A DNA stretch of 57,215 bases from Bacillota bacterium (GTDB lineage Bacteria; Bacillota; Sulfobacillia; JAJYWN01; JAJZPE01). A program made the translations under genes and the position numbers. This document shows, piece after piece, positions 40,741 to 51,774 of the stretch; position 1 is the first letter of the stretch, and the number at the start of each line of letters is the position of its first letter. The stretch lies in contig JAJYMC010000060.1 of assembly GCA_021787335.1 (NCBI GenBank), forward strand, positions 1-57,215, in the 5' to 3' direction. The notes under the pieces are model-generated. The model was not told where the DNA came from and ran no database searches. It worked only from the letters and a program-made list of their open reading frames with translations.

Positions 40741-42357
40741 TTGAAACTCAAGAGGTTCACCGTAGTTGGCCTGCTGATCGCCGCCATGATTCTCACCACC
40801 GCGCTGGCCGGCTGCTCATCCAGTTCCAGCAAGAACAAGCTGGTCATCGGCGAGACCCAGGAACCGAAGGACATCAACCCGTTGACGAGCGACATGGTCG
40901 CCGCCTCGGAGGTCGAGACCCTTATCTACGAGCCCCTGGTCCAGATCAATGACAAGCTCGAGTTCATCCCGGCCCTCGCCAAGGAAGTGCCGACCACCGC
41001 TAACGGCGGCGTTTCCGCCGACGGCAAGACCATCACCTACCACCTCCGCAACGACGTGAAGTGGACTGACGGCCAGAAGTTCACGGCCAAGGACGTCAAG
41101 TTCACCTTTGACGCTATCATGGACCCGAAGACCAACGTCGTCTCCCGTTCCGGCTATGAACTCATCGATAAGCTCGACACCCCGGACGACTACACCGTCG
41201 TCCTGCACTTCAAGGACGTCTACGCTGACTACCTCGAACTGTTCAGCTCGATCGTTCCCCAGCACCTGCTGGCCGGCAAGGACCTGAACAACGACCCGTT
41301 CTTCAAGAACCCGGTCGGCGACGGCCCGTACAAGCTGACCAAGGTCGAGGAAGGCAGCTACCTCGAGTTCACCGCCAACGATAGCTACTATCGCGGCAAG
41401 CCGAAGGTCAAGACCCTCATCTACAAGATCGTCCCGGACTACAACGTCCTCTTCACCCAGCTCCAGACGGGCGAAGCCGACGCCTTCTTCGACTTCAACT
41501 GGAACCAGCTCCAGCAGGTCCAGGGCCTGAAGAACATGAGCGTCGCCATCACCCCCGCCTTCCTCTGGGAGCACATCGATCTCAACGAGAACGACCCGAA
41601 GGACCTCTCGAAGCCCAGCCCGTTCTTCGCCGATGCCAGCGTCCGCCAGGCCATCATGTACGCCTTTGACCGGCAGGCCGTGGTCGACACCGTCTTCTAC
41701 GGCAAGGTGAAGATCGCCAACGCCGACCAGGTCCCCATCTCCCCCTACTACAACGACAACGTCCCCAAGTACAGCCGCAACGTCAACAAGGCCAAGGAAC
41801 TCCTGGCCGCCGCGGGCTGGAAGGCCGGTTCTGACGGCACCCTCGTCAAGAACGGCAAGAAGTTCGAGTTCACCCTCGGCACCACGGCCGGCAACCCGGC
41901 CCGTGAGAAGATCGAGCAGATCTTCCAGCAGAACCTGGCCGAGGTCGGTATCAAGGTCGACATCAAGAACTCCGAGGCTTCCTCCTTCTTCGACGCGGTC
42001 GGGAAGCGGAACTTCGAGGCCGCCTTGTTCGCCTGGCAGTCGGGCGTCGACCCCGATGACCTGACCCTGTGGCACTCCAAGCAGATCCCGCCCAACGGCC
42101 AGAACTTCATCGGCTACGTCAACCCACAGATGGACCAGCTCCTCGAGGCCGGCCAGAAGACCCTGGACATCGCCCAGAGGAAGCAGATCTACGCGCAGAC
42201 CCAGCAGATCCTGGCCACCGATCTCCCGATCCTCCCCGTTTACTACCGCGCCCGCCTCGATGCGACCAACTCCGGCCTGAAGAACTTCAAGCCCAACCCG
42301 ACGGTCCGGACCAACTTCTGGAACGCCTATGAGTGGGAGTTCAGCCGGGTCAAGTAA
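40741..42357 (+). CDS. dipeptide/oligopeptide ABC transporter substrate-binding lipoprotein
   Basis: 538 aa, SBP_bac_5 family. Signal peptide with lipobox LAGC, followed by a Ser/Lys linker and the binding protein proper (KLVIGETQEPKDINPLTS; DVKWTDGQKFTAKDVKFTFD; VRQAIMYAFDRQAVVD; LPILPVYYRARLD). It captures peptides (or nickel or sugars in some relatives) outside the membrane and delivers them to the permeases encoded downstream. The TTG start at 40741 is near GGGAGAGCGAG. Lysines and AAG codons are strikingly more frequent here than in neighbouring genes, as expected for a highly expressed surface protein. Confidence 0.93.
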   Translation: MKLKRFTVVGLLIAAMILTTALAGCSSSSSKNKLVIGETQEPKDINPLTSDMVAASEVETLIYEPLVQINDKLEFIPALAKEVPTTANGGVSADGKTITYHLRNDVKWTDGQKFTAKDVKFTFDAIMDPKTNVVSRSGYELIDKLDTPDDYTVVLHFKDVYADYLELFSSIVPQHLLAGKDLNNDPFFKNPVGDGPYKLTKVEEGSYLEFTANDSYYRGKPKVKTLIYKIVPDYNVLFTQLQTGEADAFFDFNWNQLQQVQGLKNMSVAITPAFLWEHIDLNENDPKDLSKPSPFFADASVRQAIMYAFDRQAVVDTVFYGKVKIANADQVPISPYYNDNVPKYSRNVNKAKELLAAAGWKAGSDGTLVKNGKKFEFTLGTTAGNPAREKIEQIFQQNLAEVGIKVDIKNSEASSFFDAVGKRNFEAALFAWQSGVDPDDLTLWHSKQIPPNGQNFIGYVNPQMDQLLEAGQKTLDIAQRKQIYAQTQQILATDLPILPVYYRARLDATNSGLKNFKPNPTVRTNFWNAYEWEFSRVK

Positions 42358-42388
42358 CAACCGTCCATCGACGTTTGAAAGGTTCCGC

Positions 42389-42420
42389 GCGCGGCCGCCC
42401 GCCTGGGACGGGCGGTCGCG
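42389..42420 (+). other. intercistronic hairpin after the binding-protein gene
   Basis: CGCGGCCGCCCG (42390-42401) pairs with CGGGCGGTCGCG (42409-42420), one G-U pair, no U-run. Hairpins here often stabilise the abundant binding-protein mRNA and limit read-through into the permease genes. Confidence 0.6.
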
Positions 42421-42510
42421 CCGGGACCAGCATCCGTTCATTGGCATCCGGATTCCGAAGGTGGCCGCGCCAGCGGGGTGCGGCCATCCCCGTCGAAGGG
42501 GGTTTACTCA

Positions 42511-43467
42511 TTGCGGACCTACGTGATCCGCCGAACGCTGCAGGCCATCCCCTTGCTCCTGGGGATAACGGTCATCTCCTTCCTCATCATGAAACTCACG
42601 CCCGGCGACCCTGTCTCGCTGATGTCGATGAGCCCCCACATCACGCCGGCCGACCTCGCGCGAATGCGCCACAACTTCGGCTTCGACCAGCCCGTGTACA
42701 TTCAGTACTTCAAGTGGCTGTCGGCGCTGATCCGTGGCGATTGGGGAATCTCCCTCGAGCGTGGCCGCCCGGTCATCGACATCATCGCCAACCGGCTGCC
42801 GAACACGCTGCAGCTCATGGCGGTGTCGTTCGTCATCTCCGTCGCCCTGGCCATCCCCATCGGCATCCTCTCAGCCACCAAGCGTTACTCGTGGTTCGAC
42901 TACAGCGCCACGACCCTCTCCTTCTTCGGAGTCTCGATGCCGGTCTTCTGGTTCGGTCTCATCCTCATCGTCGTCTTCTCGGTCAAGCTGCACCTCCTGC
43001 CGTCGGCCGGGATGATGTCGGTCGGGGCCGACAGCACGGACATCTTCGACCGGTTGAGACATATCATCCTGCCGGCCGTGGTCCTGTCGCTCAGCGGCAT
43101 CGCCGGGTGGAGCCGCTACATGCGCTCGTCCATGCTCGAAGTCGTCCGCCAGGACTACATCCGGACGGCCCGCGCCAAGGGCCTCGCCGAGAAGGTCGTC
43201 ATCTACAAGCACGCCCTGAAGAACGCGATGATCCCGGTCATCACGGTCATGGCCCTGGAGATCCCGGGCTTCTTCACGGGGGCCGTGATCACCGAGACCA
43301 TCTTCGCCTGGCCGGGCATGGGGCGCCTCTACTACGACTCGGTCATGTCGCGTGACTACACGATGCTCATGGCCATCCTGACCATCGGCGCCGGCCTGGT
43401 CGTCATCTTCAACCTGATCGCGGATATCGCTTACGCCTTCTTCGATCCGCGGATCAAGTACGACTGA
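42511..43467 (+). CDS. peptide ABC transporter permease (DppB/OppB type)
   Basis: 318 aa, six transmembrane segments. N-terminus YVIRRTLQAIPLLLGITVIS with PGDP after TM1 is diagnostic for DppB/OppB. The cytoplasmic EAA loop is visible as RTARAKGLAEKVVIYKHALKN in two parts. It forms the channel with the next gene product. TTG 42511 follows GAAGGGGG; the frame extends upstream to 42478 without a ribosome binding site. The 153-bp gap to the binding-protein gene holds a hairpin, and the next gene follows after 15 bp. Confidence 0.93.
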   Translation: MRTYVIRRTLQAIPLLLGITVISFLIMKLTPGDPVSLMSMSPHITPADLARMRHNFGFDQPVYIQYFKWLSALIRGDWGISLERGRPVIDIIANRLPNTLQLMAVSFVISVALAIPIGILSATKRYSWFDYSATTLSFFGVSMPVFWFGLILIVVFSVKLHLLPSAGMMSVGADSTDIFDRLRHIILPAVVLSLSGIAGWSRYMRSSMLEVVRQDYIRTARAKGLAEKVVIYKHALKNAMIPVITVMALEIPGFFTGAVITETIFAWPGMGRLYYDSVMSRDYTMLMAILTIGAGLVVIFNLIADIAYAFFDPRIKYD

Positions 43468-43482
43468 GGGAGGAGGAGAGCC

Positions 43483-44403
43483 ATGGCGAAGTCCAAGCAC
43501 CCTGACCCTGCCGCCAACGAGGTCGCCAACGGAGCCGTCAACACGGCGCCGGTACAGTCCCCGGGCCGAATCATCTGGAAGCGCTTCAGGAAGCATCACC
43601 TGGCGGTGATCTCGGCGGTCTTCCTCATCCTCCTCGGCCTGGTCGCCATCCTCGCCCCGATGGTCGCCCCCTATGACTACAAGACGCAGGACCTCGGAAT
43701 CGGGCGCCAGCTCCTCCCCGTCGGCACCACCGGGCACATCCTGGGCACCGACGAACTCGGCCGGGACATCCTCTCGCGCCTCATCTACGGGTCGCGTGTG
43801 TCCCTGGGCGTCGGCTTCGCGTCGATGGCCGTCTCGGTCATCATCGGCATGGTCGTCGGAGCCCTGGCCGGGTACTACGGGGGGGTCATCGACAACCTCC
43901 TGATGCGCTTCACCGATATGATCCTGGCCTTCCCCGCCCTCTTCCTGCTCATCGTCCTGGCCGCCTTCATCGGCCCCTCGCCGACGACGATCATCCTCAT
44001 CATCGGCGGGCTGTCCTGGATGGGCGTGGCCAGGCTCGTCCGCAGCTCCTTCCTGTCCCTCAAGCAGCAGGAGTTCTCCGAGGCGGCCCGGGCCCTCGGC
44101 CTGCAGGACTACCGGATCATCGTCGGCCACATCATGCCGAACGCCATCGCCCCGGTCATCGTCGCCGCGACCCTCGGCGTGGCCTACGCCATCCTCTACG
44201 AGTCGGCCCTTTCGTACCTGGGGCTCGGCGTCCAGCCGCCCCTGCCGACCTGGGGCAACATGCTCTCGCAGGCCCAGGCCTACCTGCTCAACGCCCCCAT
44301 GCTGGTGCTCTTCCCCGGCCTGGCCATCTTCCTGACCGTGCTGGCCATCAACTTCCTGGGTGACGGGCTGCGCGACGCCCTCGACCCAAGGCTGAAGGAG
44401 TGA
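43483..44403 (+). CDS. peptide ABC transporter permease (DppC/OppC type)
   Basis: 306 aa, six transmembrane segments. An N-terminal cytoplasmic stretch precedes TM1 ([20 protein letters not shown]), then [21 protein letters not shown], the classic DppC motif, and the EAA loop ([21 protein letters not shown]). It pairs with DppB in the membrane. ATG 43483 follows GGGAGGAGGAG. The ATPase gene starts 5 bp after its stop. Confidence 0.93.
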   Translation: MAKSKHPDPAANEVANGAVNTAPVQSPGRIIWKRFRKHHLAVISAVFLILLGLVAILAPMVAPYDYKTQDLGIGRQLLPVGTTGHILGTDELGRDILSRLIYGSRVSLGVGFASMAVSVIIGMVVGALAGYYGGVIDNLLMRFTDMILAFPALFLLIVLAAFIGPSPTTIILIIGGLSWMGVARLVRSSFLSLKQQEFSEAARALGLQDYRIIVGHIMPNAIAPVIVAATLGVAYAILYESALSYLGLGVQPPLPTWGNMLSQAQAYLLNAPMLVLFPGLAIFLTVLAINFLGDGLRDALDPRLKE

Positions 44404-44408
44404 CTTCG

Positions 44409-45423
<1,015 letters not shown>

Positions 45424-45431
<8 letters not shown>

Positions 45432-46458
45432 CACCGTGCCGATGACTGGTACCTCGCGAGCGCCTGACGACATCCTGGTCCGTGTGGAGGGCCTGAAGAA
45501 GCACTTCCCCGTGATGGGCGGGGTCTTCAGCCGGCCGGTCGGCTACGTCCGCTCGGTCGACGGCGTCAGCTTCGACATCCCCCGCGGGAAGTCGTTCGGC
45601 CTCGTCGGCGAGTCCGGCTGCGGCAAGACGACCACGGCCCGACTGGTCCTGCGGCTCCTCGAACCCACGGCCGGCCGAGTCCTCTTCGAGGGCAAGGACC
45701 TGAACAAGATGGGCCGCGAGGAACTGCGCAAGATGCGCCGCCAGATGCAGATCATCTTCCAGGACCCCTACGCCTCGTTGAACCCCCGCATGCCCGTGGA
45801 ACAGATCGTCGGCGAATCCCTGGAGGTCCACGGCATCGCCACCGGCAAGGCCAAGCACGACCGGGTCCTCGAGCTCCTCAAGATGGTCGGGCTGCGGCCC
45901 GAGCAGGCCCGCCGCTACCCGCACGAGTTCTCGGGCGGACAGCGCCAGCGTATCGGCGTGGCCCGGGCCCTGGCCCTCAACCCCAAGCTCATCGTGGCCG
46001 ACGAGCCGGTCTCGGCCCTCGACGTCTCCATCCAGTCGCAGATCATCAACCTCCTCGAGGACCTGCAGAAGAAGCTCGGCCTGACCTATCTCTTCATCGC
46101 CCACGACCTCTCGGTGGTCCGGCACATCTCGGACATCGTCGGGGTCATGTACCTCGGCAAGCTGGTCGAGATGGCGTCGGAGAAGGACCTCTACGACCGG
46201 CCGCTGCACCCCTACAGCCGGGCCCTCCTGTCGGCGGTCCCCATCCCCGACCCGGACCACCCCCGGGAGCGCATCGTCCTCGAGGGCGACGTGCCGAGCC
46301 CGGTCAACCCGCCGTCCGGTTGCCGCTTTCACACCCGCTGCCCCATCGCCGTCGACCGCTGCAAGACCGAGGAGCCGGAGTTCCGCGACCTCGGCGGCGG
46401 TCACCGGGTGGCCTGCCACCTGGCGACGAACCCGACCGCGGCGCGGGCCGCTAACTGA
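45424..46458 (+). CDS. peptide ABC transporter ATP-binding protein (DppF/OppF type)
   Basis: 344 aa. Walker [10 protein letters not shown]-loop ([13 protein letters not shown]), signature FSGGQRQRI, Walker [13 protein letters not shown] and switch His (FIAHDLSVV) are present, with the same C-terminal Cys-containing extension ([15 protein letters not shown]). The linker [15 protein letters not shown] is characteristic of the DppF/OppF branch. ATG 45424 lies inside the end of the upstream ATPase gene, after AAAGGGGG. Last gene of the five-gene operon; a hairpin at 46480-46509 follows. Confidence 0.94.
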
Positions 46459-46479
46459 GCCCTCGCCGAAAGCATTGAA

Positions 46480-46509
46480 AGACCCTCGTCCGAAGGCGGA
46501 CGGGGGTCT
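46480..46509 (+). terminator. terminator hairpin of the peptide ABC operon
   Basis: AGACCCTCGTCCG (46480-46492) pairs with CGGACGGGGGTCT (46497-46509) with one G-T pair, then CTCGTTCTC; the U-run is weak. Confidence 0.65.
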
Positions 46510-46584
46510 CTCGTTCTCACCGACCCTCACGGGGGATGGGGGGTAGCCCGCGAGGGTCGAAGGATGAGGGCTTGGACTCAAGAC

Positions 46585-48444
46585 CTAGAGCCTGAACTTG
46601 CCGACCATTTCCTGCAGGCGCGTCGACAGGTCGGCGAGGGATTGCGAAGAGGCGACGATCTCCTCGACAGCGGCGCTCATCTCCTCCGAGGAAGCGGAGA
46701 CCTCCTCGGACGAGGCCGCGTTCTCCTGAGCCACGGCGGCGGCCTTTTCCACCGATTCAGCCACCTGATTCGAGGAGGCGGCCATCTGCTCGGTGGCGGC
46801 CGTGTTCTCCTCGGTCACCGCGGCGGCCGCGTCCACCGACCCGACCACCGAGTTGCTGGATGCGGCGGCCTGGCCGGCCGCGCTGGTGATGGCCTTGATC
46901 CGGGAGACGGTGTCGTCGAGGGCGACGAAGATGCCCTCGAGGGCCTGCCCGGCCTGGGCGGCGAGGCTCGACCCCTGGTCGACCTCCTGCTGGCCGCTTT
47001 CCATGGCCCTGACCGCGTCGCTCGTGCCCTGCTGCATGCTGGTGATGAGTTCGGTGATCTCCTTGGTCGCCCGTGAGGAGCGCTCGGCCAGCTTGCGCAC
47101 TTCCTCGGCGACGACCGCGAAGCCCCGGCCGGCCTCTCCGGCGCGGGCGGCCTCGATAGCCGCGTTAAGGGCCAGAAGGTTGGTCTGCCCGGCGATCTCG
47201 TCGATGACCTGGACGATCTGCCCGACCTTGGCGGAATTCCCGTTAAGGTCGGCGATCTTCTGACCGACCACGGCCGATGAAGTGCGAATCCGCTCGATGC
47301 TCTCGATGGCCGCCTTGACCGTCTTGCCGCCGTTCTGGGCGGACTCGGCGGTGGTCCTGGCCGACTGCTCGAGCTCGGTGGCGACCTGGCCGATCTGAGC
47401 CACGGCGTCGGCCATGTGCTGCACGTCGGAGGTCGAGGAGCTTATTGAACTGGCCTGAGCCTGCGAACCGCGGGCGATCTGGTCGATGACCCGCTTGAGT
47501 TCGGTCACGCCGGCGGCCGTTTCTCCGAGGTTGCGCGACTGTTCGGCCGCTCCGGAGGCGATGCCGCTGACCGCCGTGCTGACCTGGGTCACCGACTGGC
47601 CGACCTGGTTGCTGGTCTGCGAGAGCCCCTCGGCGGTCGCCGCGAGCTGCTGCGCGCCGCCGGTTATCTGCCCGATGATCTCCTTCAGGTTGCGGAGCAT
47701 GCCGTTGAAGGCATCGGCCATCTCCTGGATCTCGTCACGGCTCTTTACGTTGAGTTCGCGAACGGTCAGGTCGCCGCCGGCGACACGCTTGGCCGCCTCA
47801 GCGGCCTGACGGATGGGGCTCGAGATGGCCTTGCTGAGCAGCAAGCCTACGGCCACGGTGAGCAGTGAGGCCACGACCATCAGGCCGATGATGATGTACT
47901 GGCCTTGGGCGGCCTGCGCGCGGGCCTGCGCCGCGTCCGTAGCCGCGCTGGCGCGGCGAAGCTTGAGGAGGCCGGCGGCCGAAGTCTCGATGGTCTTCCG
48001 CTGGTTCCTCAGGTCACCCATGATCAGGGCCTGACCTTCGGCCAGCTTACCCTGATTGATGGTCTGGATGGTGTTGGCGTAGATGGTCTTGTAATCATTG
48101 GTGGCCTGTTCGAGCTTGTCTGACAGGAGACGCCCTTCCTCGGTCGTGGTCGTGGCCTTGACCTTGGAGACCGCGGCGTCCAACAGCTGCATTCGGCTGT
48201 CGGCCTCCTTGAGGAAGTTCGGGTCCTTCCTGACCAGGTAGCCCCGGAGGTCGTTGGACTGCGCCGCCAAAGCGTACTTCAGCGAGCTCTCGGCATCACT
48301 CAGGGACAGGCTGACGGAATCCTGGGTCCGGCTGGAAAGGATGTTCAGGGCCACCAGCGCCACGAGGGCGAAGGCCACGAAGACGGCGGCGTACCCACCC
48401 AGGATCTTGACGGCGATGGTGAGCTTGGTTCTCATCTTCTTCAC
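46585..48444 (-). CDS. methyl-accepting chemotaxis protein
   Basis: 619 aa. A first transmembrane helix (about 10-33) leads into a roughly 150-residue extracellular four-helix-bundle sensor (4HB_MCP type, about 36-185). A second transmembrane helix (about 188-210) and a HAMP domain (about 210-265) follow, then the signalling hairpin, whose tip reads [20 protein letters not shown]. The C-terminus repeats Ala/Ser/Glu-rich heptads and ends without a CheR-tethering pentapeptide. GTG 48444 with AAGGAGGAT is the start. Ligand unknown. No other chemotaxis genes are in the window. A sigma-D-like promoter lies upstream. Confidence 0.93.
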   Translation of the reverse strand: MKKMRTKLTIAVKILGGYAAVFVAFALVALVALNILSSRTQDSVSLSLSDAESSLKYALAAQSNDLRGYLVRKDPNFLKEADSRMQLLDAAVSKVKATTTTEEGRLLSDKLEQATNDYKTIYANTIQTINQGKLAEGQALIMGDLRNQRKTIETSAAGLLKLRRASAATDAAQARAQAAQGQYIIIGLMVVASLLTVAVGLLLSKAISSPIRQAAEAAKRVAGGDLTVRELNVKSRDEIQEMADAFNGMLRNLKEIIGQITGGAQQLAATAEGLSQTSNQVGQSVTQVSTAVSGIASGAAEQSRNLGETAAGVTELKRVIDQIARGSQAQASSISSSTSDVQHMADAVAQIGQVATELEQSARTTAESAQNGGKTVKAAIESIERIRTSSAVVGQKIADLNGNSAKVGQIVQVIDEIAGQTNLLALNAAIEAARAGEAGRGFAVVAEEVRKLAERSSRATKEITELITSMQQGTSDAVRAMESGQQEVDQGSSLAAQAGQALEGIFVALDDTVSRIKAITSAAGQAAASSNSVVGSVDAAAAVTEENTAATEQMAASSNQVAESVEKAAAVAQENAASSEEVSASSEEMSAAVEEIVASSQSLADLSTRLQEMVGKFRL

Positions 48445-48550
48445 GGCGAGATCCTCCTTGTCTTTCGTTCGTTTCGGCCTGCGCTCTGGCGGCGTGGGGC
48501 GTCCGTTTGTGACTTGCTAGACTACGACACCTTTCGACACTCTACTTTAT

Positions 48551-48578
48551 ACATCGACGTTTCGCTGCCGAAATTTTA
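48551..48578 (-). promoter_or_regulatory. candidate sigma-D (motility) promoter
   Basis: Minus strand: TAAA (plus 48575-48578), 16-bp spacer, then GTCGATGT (plus 48551-48558), compared with the consensus TAAA-N15-GCCGATAA. The match is partial, but the position in front of a chemoreceptor gene is as expected for the flagellar sigma factor. Confidence 0.45.
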
Positions 48579-48665
48579 GCAACGAGAACCTTCCTTGATC
48601 ATACCCCCCACCGGTCACCGTGCCGCGGAAACAGAATGCCCCCGTCGTTAGGAAGGGTGAATGAT

Positions 48666-49586
48666 TTGGGCTTCGTGGCCCCCATCGGCGGCGGAACCAT
48701 TCCGCCGGACATCATCGACAGGCTGCTGACCTTCGGCGGCGGCCCGCGCGCGCGGGTCGTCATCCTGCCGACCGCCTCGTCCGACCCGGCCGAGTCCGGT
48801 GAGCGGTCGGCGGCCCTCTTCGCCCGACCAGGCGTCGACGTCCACGTCGCCGGCCTCCTGACCTGTGAGCACTCGTCCGACCCGGCGGTTCTGGACGCCC
48901 TGGAGCAGGCGACCATGGTCTTTTTCACCGGCGGGCATCAGGCCCGGATCACCGCGGCCGTGGCCGGCACGCCGGCCCACGAGTTGCTCCGGCGCCGCCT
49001 GGCCGGGGACCTCCTCCTCGCCGGGACCAGCGCCGGCGCGGTGGTGATGGGCGAGGTGATGCCGTCCGACGGGACCGGTTGGGGGGCCCTCCTCAAGGGA
49101 GAGGCCATCCCATCGGACGCGGGCGGCGAAGACCCGGGCAAGGGCGCGGTCGACGAGCGGCGCCGCCCCATCCTCCTCCTCCCCGGCCTCGGCTTCCTCC
49201 CTGGCGTGGCCGTGGACCAGCATTTCAACGCCAGGGGACGGATGGGCCGCCTCCTCTATACGATAACGAAACACCGCCGTCAGGGCCTCGTCGGGCTGGG
49301 CCTCGACGAGTCGACGGCGGCGCTCATCCAATTGAAGACCGGTCTCATGGAAGTCGTCGGCGAGGGGACGGTCTTCGTGGTCCGGGCGGCGGCCGAGGGC
49401 CACGACAACCTGGCCGCCCGGAATGCCGGGCCTGGTGTCAGCGCCGGCTCGCCGGGCGCCCTGGCCACGTTCGGCCTATCCCTCGATGTCCTGCCCACGG
49501 GGTACGGCTATGACCTGGCCGGTCGCCGTCCCCTGGCCCCGCGTGAAGCTGGCCTCCAGCGGGCGGCCGCCGGCGACCAGGACTAG
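48666..49586 (+). CDS. cyanophycinase-like serine peptidase (S51 family)
   Basis: 306 aa. The nucleophile Ser is in LAGTSAGAVVMG, and VDQHFNARGRMGRLLY is the cyanophycinase-specific His/Arg motif; FFTGGHQARI precedes. Cyanophycinase cleaves the arginine-aspartate polymer cyanophycin to dipeptides; relatives cleave other Asp peptides. No cyanophycin synthetase is in the window. TTG 48666 with GGAAGGGTGA 5 nt upstream gives the normal N-terminus (GFVAPIGGG); a longer in-frame start, ATG 48636, is possible. Transcribed divergently from the chemoreceptor. Confidence 0.87.
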   Translation: MGFVAPIGGGTIPPDIIDRLLTFGGGPRARVVILPTASSDPAESGERSAALFARPGVDVHVAGLLTCEHSSDPAVLDALEQATMVFFTGGHQARITAAVAGTPAHELLRRRLAGDLLLAGTSAGAVVMGEVMPSDGTGWGALLKGEAIPSDAGGEDPGKGAVDERRRPILLLPGLGFLPGVAVDQHFNARGRMGRLLYTITKHRRQGLVGLGLDESTAALIQLKTGLMEVVGEGTVFVVRAAAEGHDNLAARNAGPGVSAGSPGALATFGLSLDVLPTGYGYDLAGRRPLAPREAGLQRAAAGDQD

Positions 49587-49623
49587 GCGAAGGGGTGGGC
49601 TGGACTGGCCCGCCTGACCCCTT

Positions 49624-50583
49624 CTAAGCCTGGCCGTACATCTCGCCCGGGCCCAGGAGGTCCAGCCGCTTCGCGCGAGCCTCGGCCACCCGGCCAGGCT
49701 CCCCGCCGGTCCCCTGACCGGCCCCCCACTCCCGCAGCTTCCTGCGGGCCACATAGCACAGGTGACAGGCGTCGGCGTACTTCCCAGGGCCGGCGCCGAT
49801 TTCTTCTTCCAGGCCGAAGGCCCGGACCAGCGCGGCCGGACCACCGCCGAGGAGGGCGGCGATGACCGGGTGGTCCTCGGGCCGGTAGCCGGTGAGGATC
49901 TCGGCCAGGGGCCGCACCGTGGCCCGACCGATGGCCAGACCCTGACAGGCGTGGACGAAGCCATGGGCGTCGAGGTGGACCCGGCCGGGAGCCCCCAGGT
50001 CCTCGTGCGGGCACTTGCCGAACTCGCGCCAGTCGCGGTGGGGCGCGGCCGAGGCAGAGGCCAGCCGGTCCGCGGCCCGTCCTCTGAACATGACCCCCGC
50101 CAGCTTGGTCCGCGACAGGTAGGCTTCGAGGCCGACCGCCTTGCCGGCGGCGAGCGCGTTCTCGGCCCGCTCGGCCTCGACCAGGCCGCCGTGGTAGTCG
50201 TCGGTGCTTATCATCAGGCTCGACGCGCCGGCCTCGGCCACCGCCTTGGTGTAGATCCGGGCCGCTTCGGGCGACACCGCCCAGTAACCGTTGGTGACCA
50301 GGCCCACGCCGAGCCCCTTCGACCGGGCCTCTCGGATCGCGTCAAGCAGCAGCCCGAAGTGGAGGAACGGCTCGCCGCCCTCAAAGGCCACCCGGCCGAC
50401 GCCGGCCTTAACGGCCTCCTCGAGCCAGCGGCTGATGTCCTCGCGAGATATGGTCGCCGTGTGTCCCGGGCTTCCCCAGACGAAACAGTGCGGGCATGAC
50501 CTGGAGCACTGGTAGGTCAACAGGAAATGGAGACCGGCGATCTTCTTGGGCTCAACGACCTTGTTTGGCTCGACGGCGGCCAT
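49624..50583 (-). CDS. radical SAM protein with C-terminal Cys cluster
   Basis: 319 aa. The radical SAM cluster motif CSRSCPHC sits near residue 30, followed by the GGEP motif (FEGGEPFLHF) and a Thr-Asn strand (GLVTNGYW). The C-terminal part has further Cys in KCPHEDLG, HACQGLA and CHLCYVARRK, which probably bind an auxiliary Fe-S cluster (SPASM/twitch-like). Such proteins often modify peptides or proteins, but no precursor peptide gene is evident nearby. ATG 50583 follows GGAGGAGCGAG. The longer frame upstream is a shadow of the GNAT gene. Confidence 0.88.
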   Translation of the reverse strand: MAAVEPNKVVEPKKIAGLHFLLTYQCSRSCPHCFVWGSPGHTATISREDISRWLEEAVKAGVGRVAFEGGEPFLHFGLLLDAIREARSKGLGVGLVTNGYWAVSPEAARIYTKAVAEAGASSLMISTDDYHGGLVEAERAENALAAGKAVGLEAYLSRTKLAGVMFRGRAADRLASASAAPHRDWREFGKCPHEDLGAPGRVHLDAHGFVHACQGLAIGRATVRPLAEILTGYRPEDHPVIAALLGGGPAALVRAFGLEEEIGAGPGKYADACHLCYVARRKLREWGAGQGTGGEPGRVAEARAKRLDLLGPGEMYGQA

Positions 50584-50703
50584 TGATCTCGCTCCTCCCC
50601 CGGGCTCAGGGCCCTTATCAAGGACTTCGCCGCCGCCCCCGAAACCCTTTCGTAGATTGGGAATTGACGCCCGGCCCAGATTGTGGTAGTCTGAGACCAG
50701 GCT

Positions 50704-50727
50704 ACCACCATCCCACGGGATGGTGGT
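50704..50727. other. perfect hairpin in a divergent intergenic region
   Basis: ACCACCATCC pairs with GGATGGTGGT around a short CACG loop, between the radical SAM gene (minus) and the two-domain GNAT gene (plus). It could be part of the GNAT leader or an operator. Confidence 0.45.
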
Positions 50728-50781
50728 GGGATTCCGGCGGACAGCCGGGCCGGAAAAGGCCCAGTCTGAAAGGGGTTGGCC

Positions 50782-51774
50782 TTGGTGCGGGTGACCGAGT
50801 TCAAGGAGAAGCACATCGAGGCCGCGGCCGCCCTCTTCGTGGCCGCCTACGGCGACGAACGGCGCCACGTGGACCTGTTGCCGGCCAGGCACGAAGACCC
50901 TTCGGCCATCGTCACGCGGCTGGCCAGGTTGACGGCGAAGGCCCCGGCCGTCGCCGCCGAGGACGGCGGGCGCCTTGTGGGGTTCCTGGCGGCCATCCCG
51001 GCTGAGGGAAGCAAGGTGATTCGCAGGGGTGTCTTCAGCCCGGAGTTCGCCCACGCCGCGGTAGGGCCCGACCGGGCCGGTGTCTACCGGGCCATGTATG
51101 AGCGGCCCGCCGCCTGGGCCGCCGACGACCGCCTGGTGCATGCCCTGGCCATCCTCGCCCACGATGATGAGGCCGTCCGGGCCTGGTTCTGGACGGGCTT
51201 CGGGCTGCAGTGTGTGGACGCCGTGCGGCCGCTGACGCCCGTCGCCGGCGACGGGCCTGCCGCCACCGGGTTCGAGGTCAGGGAGGCCCGCCCCGAGGAC
51301 ATCCCCGCCCTCATGCCCCTGTCCCGCGAACACGAGCTGTACTACCAGGGCTCGCCCATCTTCTTCCCCAAGGCCGAGCCGGAGGACGACGAGGCTTTCT
51401 GGGCCGCCTAGCTGGCCGGGCCAGCCAACCACCTGTGGCTGGCGCTCGAAGGCGTCGAGATGATTGGGATGATGAAGAGCGGCCCGGCCAACCCGGGGGC
51501 CTCCTTCATCGCCTTGGACCCCGGCACCTGCAGCATCAGCGGCGCCTACGTGCGGCCGGACCGCCAGCGCATCGGGGTCGGGGCGGCCCTCCTGTCGTGG
51601 GTCGTCAGCCGCGCCCGCGAGGAGGGCTTCGTCCGCTGCTGCGTGGACTTCGAGGCCTATAACGTCCGCGGCGGCGCCTTCTGGCTCAAGCACTTCGCCC
51701 CGTTCAGTTACTCGGTCATCCGCCGCCTCGACGAACGGGTCATGTTTACCGAAAGGAGTCCAAGAGATGCCTGA
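50782..51774 (+). CDS. two-domain GNAT acetyltransferase interrupted by an in-frame TAG
   Basis: The frame runs from about 50782 to 51774 (330 codons) with one TAG at 51409-51411 (codon 210). Protein-like sequence continues in the same frame on both sides: ...PEDDEAFWAA, stop, LAGPANHLWLALEGVEMIG... . The N-terminal half is a degenerate GNAT domain. The C-terminal half is a better one, with the acetyl-CoA loop YVRPDRQRIGVGAALL and FEAYNVRGGAFWLKHF. So either a nonsense mutation, a sequence error (TGG, CAG or TAC to TAG), or read-through. The stop overlaps the next gene by 8 bp, a sign of an intact operon. The TTG at 50782 has GAAAGGGG at good spacing. Confidence 0.7.

Noticed and set aside
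40816-42447. 543-codon minus-strand open frame
   Set aside because: Antisense to the peptide-binding lipoprotein; rich in Val/Leu/Asp/Gly and without motifs.
51409-51411. Genome-wide amber recoding
   Set aside because: TAG is the ordinary stop of several intact genes here (1695, 7665, 30599, 49586), so general recoding is unlikely.
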